From assembly GCF_030272615.1 (NCBI RefSeq), contig NC_081411.1:156822971-156886970 (forward strand): a stretch of DNA of 64,000 nucleotides, read 5' to 3'. The notes beneath the pieces are model-generated. The model was not told the origin of the DNA and did no database searches. It was given only the letters and a program-made list of their open reading frames with translations. Position numbers and translations under genes: made by a program. The DNA comes from Cryptomeria japonica (taxonomy: Eukaryota; Streptophyta; Pinopsida; Cupressales; Cupressaceae). Within the stretch, counting starts at the first letter, position 1. Every line of letters begins with the position of its first letter. Shown here in pieces: positions 22,457 through 33,283 of the stretch.

Positions 22457-24990
22457 ATGGTCGCAACTCGATCCCAAAAGAAAAAGATGGCTGAACAACA
22501 ATATGGCATGCCGGACATTGATGTCCTATATGAAGATCCCACGCAAGATCATACACAAAGTGGGCAACCTAGCGATCAAGATCAAAGTCAAAATCTTGAC
22601 ATGGTTAACCAAGATGAACTTTTTCCGGAAGTGCAAACTTTCCTAGCGGATTCTTATAACCAAGAGATAATGGAAAAGTTTATTAAACACAATCCTACTG
22701 CACTTCTGAAAACTCTCCTTGAACATGGAGCTCAACTTCCGCCTGAATTTAATAGATCTGCTCTCACCCAACAACCACAAGGAGACCTCACTCCCACACA
22801 AAGTGTTGCACCAACTATTCAAACTCAATCAATTGCAGCCCCATCAATCATCCAAGCTCAATCAATGTCACCCACGGTACCTCCCACCGTGGTCTCCATC
22901 CCACCTTCTTCCTCCTTACCATCCATACCACTATCAAATCCAATCTCATCTATTCTCCAACAAACTTCTATACCACCTCCTTCTATTCAACAACATATTT
23001 CTATTCCACCAACTTTCCTTCCTCCCAACAATGTCGCAAATTTTATCCGGGCCGTATTCAATCTTGTCACAACCATTTGCGGACCACAACCAACTGTCAC
23101 TCAAACCCCAGTGACATCGGTCATCACATCCCACGTTCCCACCTCCTCATCATATCAATATATTGGTGGTGGTACACCTTCTTTGGCTCATCCAATTCTT
23201 GGGGCAAATACAAATCATCATTATCAAAGCCCACAACAAGACCTCATCAAGGAAATTCAAGACATGAAGAATATCATCAAGGACATGAAACAAAGGACTA
23301 ATAAAAGGAGAACTTACTCATTTGAAGAGTTTTGCCCTTGTCCTTACGACCCGTCTATATCAGTTGCACCATATCCCCCAAGATTTGAGATCCCTAAATT
23401 CACCAAGTATGAAGGCAAAGGAGATCCCCGCGACCATGTCCAAGAATTCCACATCTTATGCCAAGAAGTCTCCTATACTGACCTTTATCTTCACAGACTC
23501 TTTCCCAAAAGTCTCACAGGAGATGCCTTGGCATGGTTCTCATCTTTACCACGAGGTTCCATTGTCTCTTTTCCAGACTTGGGAGAAAAATTTGTGGCCC
23601 ACTATGCATACAACATGGGTAATGATGTATCTATGATGGACTTATGTAATACAAAGCAAAGGCCCGGAGAAACCTTCGCCAATTTCCAACAAAGATGGAG
23701 ACATCTTATCAAGAAATTCTAGTGGGACATGCCAGAACAACATCAAATTGAGCTATTCCAAAAGAACTTGGTGCCTGAACTTTCAAGACCTTTAATATCT
23801 CAATGTATCAAATCCTTCCAAAAATTGACAGATAAGGGCCTCGCCCTCGAATGTGTCTTGTTGGAGGAAGGAACCTTGAAACATTACTAGAAATCAACAC
23901 AAAGTTCTTCCTCTTATTATAATGACAAGCCAAAATTCTGGTCCAAAAACAAAAATATGGTCAATGATGGTATAACTGATGCAAAGCGGGTCCAAACTGT
24001 GGCTACTCCCCCAAAATCCACCACCAACAATCATCGATTCAACAACCAAAATCAATCCCAAAAACCTCACAACAATGTCTCAATCCAGGGACAACCACCC
24101 CGACCGAATAACAGGACTCCAAGAGATTTCACTCCTCTAGCTGAGCATATTGAAGTGGTGTTTCAAAAACTTGTCCAAGCAGGTATAGTGGTTTTTCCAA
24201 TCACTTGCCCGTTTGACCCTAATCAACCTAAACCAAGATGGTATAATGAAAATGAGTATTGTGAATACCATCGTATCAAGGGACATGATACACGAAAGTG
24301 TATGAAACTGAAGATCTACATACAAGATCTCATTGATAGAGGTGAGATTGAAGTAGCAAATGCAAAACCTGGTAATAACAATGACAAACTCAAAATGTAC
24401 CAAGAACCCTTCCCGAAGCATTGTAAAGGAAAAGGCTCACCATCTAATGCAATGGGTTATGACTATGCTAATCACGTAACCAATTTTGATTTTTTGGTAG
24501 GTCGCATTGAACCTGCAGACAATAATGTCAATGTCATAACCATCCAAGCAGTTAATCCTCCTTCCCAAAGCAAACCAAATCCTTCTTGGATAGTCATTCA
24601 AGGCGCCACACCTTCCACCTCCCATTTCCAGAATGACTGCAATGCAACTACACGTCGAGGAAGAGTCACCATCCAAAGAGTTCCTCCCCCACCAAACCCC
24701 CCACCCATGTCTTCCACCTACCAATATGACCTCCTTGATCAACTTGGGAAGACACCCGCACAAATCTCCATTTTGGAACTTCTCAAGACCTCCCTAGTCC
24801 ATAAAGAAATTTTGGAACAAGCCCTTCTCCAATCACGCATTCCAGATAACATCAATGCCACCCAATTCCAAGCCCTCATTGGAAACCTTGCTGCCCAGCA
24901 GCACATTGTATTTAACTCCAAAGATGCTCCCGTAGATGAAGACCATAACAAACCTTTGCACATCGAAACTCTTATCCACAAGCACAAGGT
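22457..24990 (+). pseudogene. G2 gag
   Basis: ATG at 22457 ('MVATRSQKKKMAEQQYG'). The N-terminal ~270 codons are Gln/Pro/Ser-rich. A Retrotrans_gag block follows ('PRFEIPKFTKYEGKGDPRDH', 'LFPKSLTGDALAWFSSLPRG', 'FVAHYAYN'). Two in-frame TAG stops (23720 and 23886) break an otherwise continuous frame. The nucleocapsid knuckle is C-x2-H-x4-H-x4-C ('CEYHRIKGHDTRKC', 24260-24301), a variant common in plant Tat-type Gags. The block 'PAQISILELLKTSLVHKEIL' before the protease is also found in G3. Confidence 0.9.
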
Positions 24991-25706
24991 CAAACGTATC
25001 CTAATAGATGGTGGATCCGGGCTTAATCTATGTACATATAAATTAATAAAACAATTGGGACTTTCTGAGGATCTGATAGACACATCAGGAAGGATCACAA
25101 TAAAGGCATATGATGATGCAGAAAGAATTTCAAAGGGCGTGGTCACCACCTCTTCAAGTGGGCCCCATTACAATTGAAACCCCTTGCCAAGTACTAGATC
25201 TTGACCTCCCCTACAACATTCTCCTCGAGAGGCCATGGATTCATTCCTTGCAGGCAGTGCCCTCCACCTATCACCAATGCATCAAATTCCCCTATAACGG
25301 AAGAGAGATCACTATCAAAGGTGATCCCCAACCTTTTCAATATTGCAAACTATTAGAGGGGAAGCATCTGTATCATTGCCCACTAAATAGACCCTCACCA
25401 ACGCCTCCATCTGACACATCAAATGTTGCCTCCACATCGTCCCAACCAGATAATCAAATCAAGATCTTGGACAATGGCTGTGGACAATACAAATTGGAGG
25501 ATGTCTTATTAATAAGCAACCTCCCTCTCTCTCCTAAGTCATTTGGCAAACCAAAAGAGATAAAAAAGGACCCAAAACCAGTCATGCAAAGCCAAAACAC
25601 CACCTTCCAGCAATGGGCCCCACTTGATAACGAGAGCCTCGAAGCAGATATCTCTTCATGGCTATACCAGGAAGAAGATGAAGATCCAACAGGAATATCC
25701 AAATAA
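24991..25706 (+). pseudogene. G2 aspartic protease
   Basis: Active-site strand 'VKRILIDGGSGLNLCTYKLI' with the catalytic Asp at 25007-25009. A D-G-G form instead of D-S/T-G is usual in this branch. The frame shifts near 25140, after 'ERISKGVV'. The second half continues in another frame with 'LDLPYNILLERPWIHSLQAV' and ends at a TAA (25704). Role by family: polyprotein processing. Confidence 0.88.
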
Positions 25707-26190
25707 ATGTACCCAAAAGCATCTGCCATAGTTGAAAAAATGGGTTACAAAGGACACGGCTTGGGACCAGAGGAGAAAGGAAGAAAAACACCCATAAATC
25801 CTATCTCCTACAGATACAACAAAGGCTTGGGGTACACCTCGATGCCTAAGATTACTATCGTTGGTGCCCCTTCTAGTCCTTCTTCAGATATCGAAAACGC
25901 TGACAAAGAGGAATTCCACGAAATGCCTTATGAATATGAGAAAGATATCGTCTTGGATGATTACATCAATACCATCACCCCCATAACCCCTCCCACTTCA
26001 CATGAGCTACATCTTTTCCATCCTGAACTCATTGATTGGGGCCAACGAGACAAACCCACTTTAGATATCTGCGCCGACGATAATGCTCTCATTGCTCTCC
26101 TAACAGCGCAAAATATGGAAGATTGTAGCAGAATCAAGGATATTCAACTACACGAAAAGGGATACTTTGGTAGTCAAGTCAATGCCCTTA
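25707..26190 (+). pseudogene. G2 G-patch-like domain and spacer
   Basis: Same frame as the second half of the protease. 'IVEKMGYKGHGLGPEEKGRK' followed by 'NKGLGY' has the glycine spacing of a G-patch, a short nucleic-acid-binding domain that also follows the protease in some animal retroviruses. An acidic spacer leads to RT. A frameshift near 26195 joins it to the RT frame. G3 has the same domain at 61851-61990. Confidence 0.7.
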
Positions 26191-27870
26191 GCCACAAAAA
26201 AAGATAATAAAAGAAAAAGATATGATTCCCTAGGTGAAAACCTTCCTGAGGTGCCTTTGGATGAACAAGAAATAAAAACAAAGGGCGTATCTGAAAGTGA
26301 AAACCTGGAAAAGGCACTTGACGATGAGGGATTTGACCTCCCTACCATTGGTTACCTTCCACAGGACAAATCAAATTTGTTGATAGAAGAAATAGACAGC
26401 ATCAACATGGGCACCGAGGTCATTCCGAAAAATGTGCTCATTACCAAATCCCTCACAGAAATCGAGAAACAAGACTTCATCAGCTTCCTTACAGAGGTAA
26501 AAATCAATTTTGCATGGTCCTATTCTGATATGCCAGGGTTGGACCCTACCTTGGTGGTTCACAATCTTGCCGTCCGCCCAGATGCAAAACCTGTAAAACA
26601 AAAATTGCACAAAATGCACCCACATATTGCACTCCTGGTCAAGGAGGAACTCCAAAAGTTGTTAGACGCAGAATTTATCAAATCAATAGATTATGCTGAA
26701 TGGGTCTCCAACATTGTACATGTTGGCAAACCTGTTGGGGGCATCCGTATCTACACAGATTTCCAAGATCTAAATATAGCTTATCCTAAAGATGATTTCC
26801 CGCTCCCCAATATAGAAATGATTGTGGACCTTATAGCAGGACATGAAATGTTATCACTAATGGATGGGTTTTCTGGATACAACCAAATCAGGATAGCAGA
26901 TGAGGATCAGCATAAAACTGCATTCACGACACCATGGGGTACCTTTTGTTACCGGGTCATGCCTTTTGGCCTTAAAAATGCTGGAGCTACGTATCAACGG
27001 GCAATGACAACAATTTTTCATGACCTCTTGCACAAAATTATGGAGGACTACATGGATGATCTGCTAGGAAAATCCAAGACAAGACAAGAACACATCCCCA
27101 TTCTAAAACAGATTGTCAAAAGATTGGAAAAATACAAGCTGCGCCTAAATCCCAAAAAGTGTGTGTTTGGCATCACATCGAGAAAACTACTGGGATTCAT
27201 TGTTTCCCGCAGAGGCATCGAGGTTGATCCTACAAAGGTAAAATCTATTATGGAAATGCCTCCGCCAAAAACTCTCAGAAAACTGCGCTGTCTCCAGGGA
27301 AAACTCTAGTCTGTCAGGCATTTCATTTCACAGCTAGCAGACAAGTGCCATCCATTTGCACACCTATTGCATAAAGACACAAAATTTAAATGGGATTGCT
27401 TATGTCAAAAGGCCTTTGAGAAATTAAAAGAATATCTAGCATCACCTCCCGTATTGATGCCTCCTGCTCCTAGAAAACCCCTTATTTTGTATATATGTGC
27501 TACTGCAATGGCATTGGGGGCATTATTGGCGCAAATAGATGATCAAGGGAAGGAACACGCCATTTACTACATCAGTCAGACGTTGGTAGGATATGAACTC
27601 AATTACACCCCCATTGAAAGAGCATGTTTGGCATTAGTGTTTAGCACATAGAAACTACGACACTATATGCTAAATAATAAGACAAAATTAATTGCTAGAA
27701 CTGATCCACTTAAATATCTCTTGTCCAAAGCTGCTCTCACTAGCAGAACCACCAAATGGGTCATACTCTTAAGCGAGTTTGACATTGAATATGTGGACAG
27801 AAAGGCAATCAAGGGACAAGTGATTGCGGATCAGTTGGCTGAAGGTCCACTTCTAGGCGACCATCCTCTT
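26191..27870 (+). pseudogene. G2 reverse transcriptase and first RNase H
   Basis: RT: 'KINFAWSYSDMPGLDP', 'KPVKQKLHKMHPHIALLVKE', 'GGIRIYTDFQDLN', 'DDFPLPNIEMIVDLIAGHEM', 'MDGFSGYNQIRIADEDQHKT' and the catalytic YMDD at 27049-27060. The first RNase H starts at ~27390 ('FKWDCLCQKAFEKLKEYL', 'ALGALLAQID') and ends with 'FDIEYVDRKAIKGQVIADQL'. TAG stops at 27307 and 27649 interrupt it. Role by family: cDNA synthesis and removal of template RNA. Confidence 0.95.
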
Positions 27871-28290
27871 CTCACAGAATTACCAGATGAGTTCATTATG
27901 ACTGTTACCACATCCTCCACATGGAAATTGTATTTTGATGGCTCCTACACTCAAAATGGATCGGGGGTAGGAATATTATTGGTCACACCTCAAAGAGATG
28001 GCATTCCCAAATCATACAAGATAGCCTTTAAATGTACCAATAACATAGCAGAATATGAGGCCCTCATCACAGGTTTACGCTTGGCTATCCACTAGAAAAT
28101 AAAGGAATTACAAGTCTATGGTGATTCCCAACTCATAATAAAACAAGTCAATGATGAATACCAGACAAAATATGATAAACTCCTTCCCTACCGTACCATG
28201 GTTGAAGATCTTAAGCAACATTTCATGGCAATCAGGTTTGACCAAATCCCATGAACAAACAACAGTGTTGCAGATGCAATGGCCACCATT
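27871..28290 (+). pseudogene. G2 second (archaeal-type) RNase H
   Basis: 'WKLYFDGSYTQNGSGVGILL', 'NNIAEYEALITGLRLAIH', 'LQVYGDSQLIIKQVNDEYQ' and 'NNSVADAMATIGSLLQM'. The four catalytic acidic positions (D, E, D, D) are all present, though a TAG at 28093 and a TGA near 28252 lie between them. A second RNase H after the normal one is the diagnostic trait of plant Tat/Ogre elements. Confidence 0.88.
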
Positions 28291-29690
28291 GGCTCCCTCC
28301 TTCAAATGTCAGCACACAGTCGGAAGTGCAAGTTCTTGGTTGAGCAATTATTTATACCAACATACGACCTACTAGAGTCTGAAATGGTGTTTGTTCTCGT
28401 TGGTCCCGAGTCCCCTTGGTACCAAGAAACCTTTGCTTTCCTCAAAGACAACACTATTCCCCCACACCTCACCAAAACCCAACAGCAAACCTTCATCCGC
28501 CGATGTGCCCGTTACACCATCCTTGCAGACACCTTGTTCAGAAGGCATTTTGATGGTTCCCTCCTAAGGTGTTTAGATAAACAAGAAGCAGAATGGGCAT
28601 TACGCGAAGTACATGAGGGTATTTGTGGGGCACACTCAAGTGGACTCACATTGGCTAAAAAAATTTTGAGAACAGGATACTATTGGCTTAAAATGGAAGA
28701 AGATGCATACAATTATGTGAAGAAATGCATCCCTTGCCAGCAGCATGGCAACAAGATTCATGCACTGTCACAAGAATTGCAGGGATTCATTACACCATGG
28801 CCCTTCTCACAGTGGGGGCTCGATCTCATTGGGAAAATCCACCCTTCATCTTCCAACGGACATAAATTCATTATCACCGCCACCGAATACTTCACCAGGT
28901 GGGTAGAGGCTATCCCTCTTACTTTCACCACCGGCAAGCAAATATCCAAATTCATCCTAAACTACCTAATCTGTTGATATGGCATCCCAAAAGTTATCAT
29001 CATAGATAATGGTAAACAATTTAAGAGCCAGGATGTCAAAGAACTCTACCAAAAATTCAACATCCAACACTACTTCTCCACTCCATATTACCCCCAAGGC
29101 AATGGCCAAGCTGAGGCTTCTAATAAAACCCTAATAAAAATCCTCAAAAAGATAGTCAATGAAGCAAGTCGTGATTGGCACCTCCAAATCCATCCTGCAT
29201 TATGGGCCTACCACACCTCCATCCGCACCCCCACAGGTGCCAGTCCTTATTCCCTAGTATTTAGTTCCAAAGCCATCCTTCCCCTTGAGATCGAGATCCC
29301 CTCTCTAAGGGTATCGCTGCAAAACATCCTACCAGAGGAAGAATACAGAATTGCCTGCTTACAAGAGCTAGAATTGTTAGATGAAAGGCGCCTCAAGGCC
29401 TTGAATCATCTTCAGGTATATCAAAACCGTCTGCGCATGAGTTATCATAAAAAAGTCAGAACCCGAGAATTCCAAGTTGGTGATCTTGTCCTCATGGAAA
29501 ATCAGAAAAATCTACAAGAAAGAGAAAAGAAAGGCAAGTTCGAGCCTAATTGGCTTGGACCATATGTAATCATAGCGAAATATGGATCAGGAGCTTATTA
29601 GTTGGCTACTCCTGAAGGTGATCCTTTGGATGATCCAATGAATATCATGCACCTCAAAAGATTTTATGCTTACTCCTCAGAAAGTCTTAA
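28291..29690 (+). pseudogene. G2 integrase and pol C-terminus
   Basis: H-H-C-C finger: 'VHEGICGAHSSGLTLAKKIL' and 'YVKKCIPCQQHGNKI'. Core D,D,E: 'SQWGLDLIGKIHPSS', 'IIIDNGKQF' and 'GNGQAEASNKTLIKI'. A TGA sits at 28975-28977 between the first and second D. The C-terminal part has 'VQVGDLVL'-type sequence ('REFQVGDLVLMENQKNLQER') and 'KFEPNWLGPYVIIAKYGSG'. No chromodomain follows, as expected for Tat. The frame runs into an A-rich tail near 29700. Confidence 0.93.
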
Positions 29691-30825
29691 ATTGTCAAAA
29701 AAAAAAAAATCAAGAAAAATTAAAAAAAGAAAAATGAGAAAAAGATCCTGAAAAAAAATCATCACTTTGGTGAAAACCTGGCAAACAGGCACCTTATGAC
29801 ACAAAAAAATTAAAAAATCAAAAAAAGAAAAAAAAAAACAATTCGTCCATTAGTGAAAACCACTTGGTGGCGTTATGGACAAGTATCTTGGTGAAAACCT
29901 CTGTGCAAACGCCAAGGTAAATAACTGGATCCATTGTCTATCATGTTGATACTACAAATCATCTGCTATCCAGCCCACCCATACGCAACATTCCTTCTTT
30001 TCCGCCTCCCAATAAAACATGTGTATGATGATGAAGTCTTTGCCTAAGTCATGAACAAGGAATGTCCCATTGAAACTGAGATTTTATGCCTCTGTGTGTA
30101 AGCTTCAAGAAGTCTTGAGAAACAATCCCAAGTCCATCCTAGTTCTAGTCTTGGCAAGAGGTATCATGTGGTCGCAAGGAAGAGACTTGTTAGATTTTGT
30201 TAGATCTTTTCATATAGGCTTGCATCTTTTGCCCTACAACTGCCACTATTTACGACTGCCTGGGTTCTTCCATATCCAGGTACATTATGATAGGTGCATA
30301 CTGGGGCATATTTCATAGTATGGCATGTTTTGGATCCTTCTTGTATAAATCAGCGACCTGGTACTAGTGTTTATCAACACTTACCTTCTTGTGTACAAGA
30401 GGTATCGGTGTGTTTGAGGGTTTCCTTGCACGAACCCACAACTCTGTATTAGTGTTTCTTAATACTTGCATTGTTGTGTGCAAGAAATTCCTGTTTGTCT
30501 ATAGAGTCAGTCCATGCCCTACGTTTCTCATGGCATCCTGATTTCTATAATCAAAGGTGCAAGTCACTCAGGGCAACATCAAACTAGGTTGGCTCTCCAC
30601 ATTTGTTGTGCACAAAATCTTACCATCATTCCATCAAATCCTAAACTCAATAATCCCATGGAGTTCTCAATTGCCCCCATTTTCCTCCACAGTTTCACAT
30701 CTCGTATTCTTCTTTCCAAATACCTCACGACTGCTTCATATTTGTTCCTCATCTATCCCTTCCACCTTAATTTTTCTTCCTCTATTTTTTTTCCTCACAT
30801 AATCAATTCTGATTCTGATTCATGT
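29691..30825 (+). other. G2 3' non-coding region, A-rich part
   Basis: Starts with long A-runs (29697-29850) and the phrase 'ttggtgaaaacct' three times (about 29770, 29855 and 29890). I see no gene here. Confidence 0.6.
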
Positions 30826-31555
30826 CTTATACAAGATGTATCCTTCCTAAAACCAAACGCTCTGATCATGTCTTATACAGGATGAATCCTTCCTGAAACC
30901 AGACGTTGTGATCTGATCATGTCTTATACATGATGAATCCTTCTTGAAACCAGATGTTGTGATCAGTCATGTCTTATACAAGATGTATCCTTCCTAAAAC
31001 CAGACACTCCGATCATGTCTTATACAGGATGAATCCTTCCTGAAACTAGACATTGTGATCAATCATGTCTTATACATGATGAATCCTTCCTAAAACCAGA
31101 CGTTGTGATTAGTCATGTCTTATACAGGATGTATCCTTCCTGAAACCAGACACTCCGATCATGTCTTATACAGGATGAATCCTTCCTGAAACCAGACATT
31201 GTGATCTGATCATGTCTTATACAAGATGAATCCTTCTTGAAACTAGATGTTATGATCAATCATGTCTTATACAGGATGTATCCTTCCTGAAACCAGACAC
31301 TCCGATCATGTCTTATACAGGATGAATCCTTCCTGAAACCAGACGTTGTGATCAGTAATGTCTTATACAGGATGTATCCTTCCTGAAACCAGATACTCTG
31401 ATCATGTCTTATACAGGATGAATCCTTCCTAAAACCAGATATTGTGTTCAATCATGTCTTATACAAGATGAATCCTTCCTGAAACCAGACACTTTGATCA
31501 TCTTTGTCTTATACAGGATGAATTCTTCTTGAAACCAGACTGAATCTAGATCTTA
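30826..31555 (+). repeat. 15-copy tandem repeat in the G2 3' region
   Basis: Fifteen units of 46-51 bp on the pattern 'tgtcttatacaggatgaatc' + 'cttcctgaaaccagac' + a variable end such as 'actccgatca' or 'gttgtgatc'. Units 1-9 fall into three higher-order trimers of about 146 bp (short 'ctccg' unit, then two 'gttgtg' units), after which the order becomes dimeric. Each unit has a central AGGAT-GA/GT-ATCCT dyad. One diverged copy is in the G3 leader at 58779-58826. Confidence 0.95.
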
Positions 31556-31744
31556 TCAATCGAATCAAATAAAATCTATCGGGATGTCAATTTCACAAAA
31601 CTCCAAAGATCAAATACCTCAATTGATCTCCCGAGGGGGCATCACCATACCATAATATATCAATCAAGAGCTGGGGCATCCTATCAAACCAATATCAGAA
31701 TCAAAACAAGATTATTCTTTGAATCAATGTGTCATCACACCTCG

Positions 31745-31762
31745 CTTCAAAGAGGGGCAAAA
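31745..31762 (+). other. G2 polypurine tract
   Basis: 'cttcaaagaggggcaaaa' ends exactly where the 3' LTR 'tgtagacac' begins. Confidence 0.88.
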
Positions 31763-32872
31763 TGTAGACACTTAAAATTAATTATTTTAATTATTTTTAA
31801 TTCCTCGCATAATTAATTAATTAATTATGTTAGTTCAAATTCCTCTCAATATTAATTAAATATAATTAATATTGTCACTATAGCATATGATTGATTTATT
31901 TAATAAATCAATCCCTTTCTTTATTCTTCTAAAAAAATCAAATCCTCACAAATCTTCCTCTTAGCTAATTAATTTCAATTAATTAGTTAACCTACATGAT
32001 TCCTACAAATCATCTTCTCAATTCATTCTTCTAGAAACTCCCTAAACTCACTTAACATTATTCTTCTAATTTTTTATTCCCTCTACTCATTCTCTCTCCT
32101 AGTCAAATTCTCCTACAAATATTAATCCCACCTAACATTTCCTCTAATCCCCCTCCTAATGAGTCGTTAATGGTTAATCATCATGATTAGTCACAAAGTC
32201 AACTCTTTGTCCTTTTCATCCAGCCACTAGCTTTAAATGCTCTTTTCCTAGGTGAATGTAAGATTTTCGAAATCACACATTCCTCTAGGCATCCCCTCTC
32301 CCAAGGAATTTTTAATTCCTTTTTATTCCTCCAATCCCCATGATATCCTTTTTTGGAGAATTTTTAATTCCTCCAATGCATCTTGTGGAGTGTGGAGATA
32401 CGAAATTTCTTTAAGGCATAATTCTTGGTCTCCACACCCTCTCTTGGACCTTGTGTGAGCTCACAAGTAAATCTTAGCCCTTCATCTCGAATTCATCCTA
32501 GCCATCCGTTGTCCTCTCCTCTTCCTATAAAATAGGGCTCCATCCCTTCATTGAAAACATCTTGAAATCCAGTAAGTTTATGTTGCCCTTTTGAGCCCAG
32601 GAAATCATCTTGGCAACTTGATCATCTCATCGTTATCATTTTTCAAATCTATTCCATTTGTGCACAACATTGGAGAGCCATCCACATCCAACAATCAAAG
32701 GATCACATCAAGTGGAGCATTATCAAGGGGCGTCTTCACTTCATCAAGCTCAATCTGAAGGAGAAAGTAAAATAGCAAGGTGAAATGGTCTTTTAATGAT
32801 ATTTTAGCATTTTGCATGTTTATTTCGTTATGTTTTGATCATTTGACCTTCAAATCTGTTTTCCCTTCTTCA
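31763..32872 (+). repeat. 3' LTR of G2
   Basis: 1110 bp, collinear with 18736-19837, ending '...cttcttca' before the target duplication. A small 'attgatttattta' difference near 31890 accounts for most of the length change. Confidence 0.93.
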
Positions 32873-33213
32873 CCATCAAATTTACCTCTTAGACTCTCCT
32901 CTTTGGCAATCTTAACATGCTCATCATGGCTATAGATATCCTCAAGTTTCTTCCATACTTCAAAAGCAATCTCCAAACCATGGAAATCAACATACTCTGA
33001 ATCAGACAAGGAACTGATAATGGCCTCCAATTCTTGATTATTCTCATGTTGCTCCTTCTTTTGATCATCTAACAAAACCCCACTAGGCAAGTTATATTTA
33101 GTAAAAACATGTTCCCAATATTGACTTCATAGACTCTTGATATAGATCTTCAACCTATCACTCCAGATTTTGTAGTTTTCCCTATTGAATTTTGGACCTT
33201 CTTTCTTCATCAT
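32873..33213 (-). pseudogene. C1 gag, N-terminal part
   Basis: ATG at 33213 ('MMKKEGPKFNRENYKIWSDR'), a copia UBN2-type Gag start. One in-frame TGA lies near 33126. It continues with 'LEAIISSLSDSEYVDFHGLE', 'AFEVWKKLEDIYSHDEHVKI' and 'ESLRGKFDG'. It is interrupted by G2 and continues at 18735. Confidence 0.85.
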
Positions 33214-33270
33214 GTTCTCCTAGATCTTTATCTCAAGCTATTAGGCTTAAATACAAGAGGACCTGAAATG

Positions 33271-33282
33271 CTCTAATACTAA
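33271..33282 (-). other. C1 primer-binding site, decayed
   Basis: The coding strand reads 'ttagtattagagc', the initiator-Met site with one G-to-A and one C-to-T change, directly beside the 5' LTR. Confidence 0.75.
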
Positions 33283-33283
33283 T

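Larger units (their letters stand above)
18736..32872 (+). mobile_element. G2: full-length Tat-type Ty3/gypsy element
   Basis: 14.1 kb on the plus strand with 1.10-1.11-kb LTRs (TGTAGACAC...TCTTCA), a perfect 5-bp target duplication 'ccatc' (18731-18735 and 32873-32877), a primer site, a 2.6-kb structured leader, gag, protease, G-patch, RT, RNase H, a second RNase H, integrase, a long 3' non-coding part with 15 tandem repeats, and the tract 'aaagaggggcaaaa' beside the 3' LTR. The order protease-RT-RNase H-integrase marks gypsy, and the extra RNase H domain after the usual one is diagnostic of the plant Tat/Ogre branch. It inserted in the gag of C1. Stops and two frameshifts make it defective. 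Confidence 0.95.

Noticed and set aside
31260-31451. Minus-strand open frame with a repeated Phe/Arg/Lys-rich unit
   Set aside because: It is only the translation of the 46-51-bp tandem repeat in the G2 tail. No start context and no codon bias independent of the repeat.
30826-31555. Array of short repeats, CRISPR-like at first sight
   Set aside because: The whole unit is conserved, without unique spacers, in a plant retroelement tail. It is a tandem repeat.
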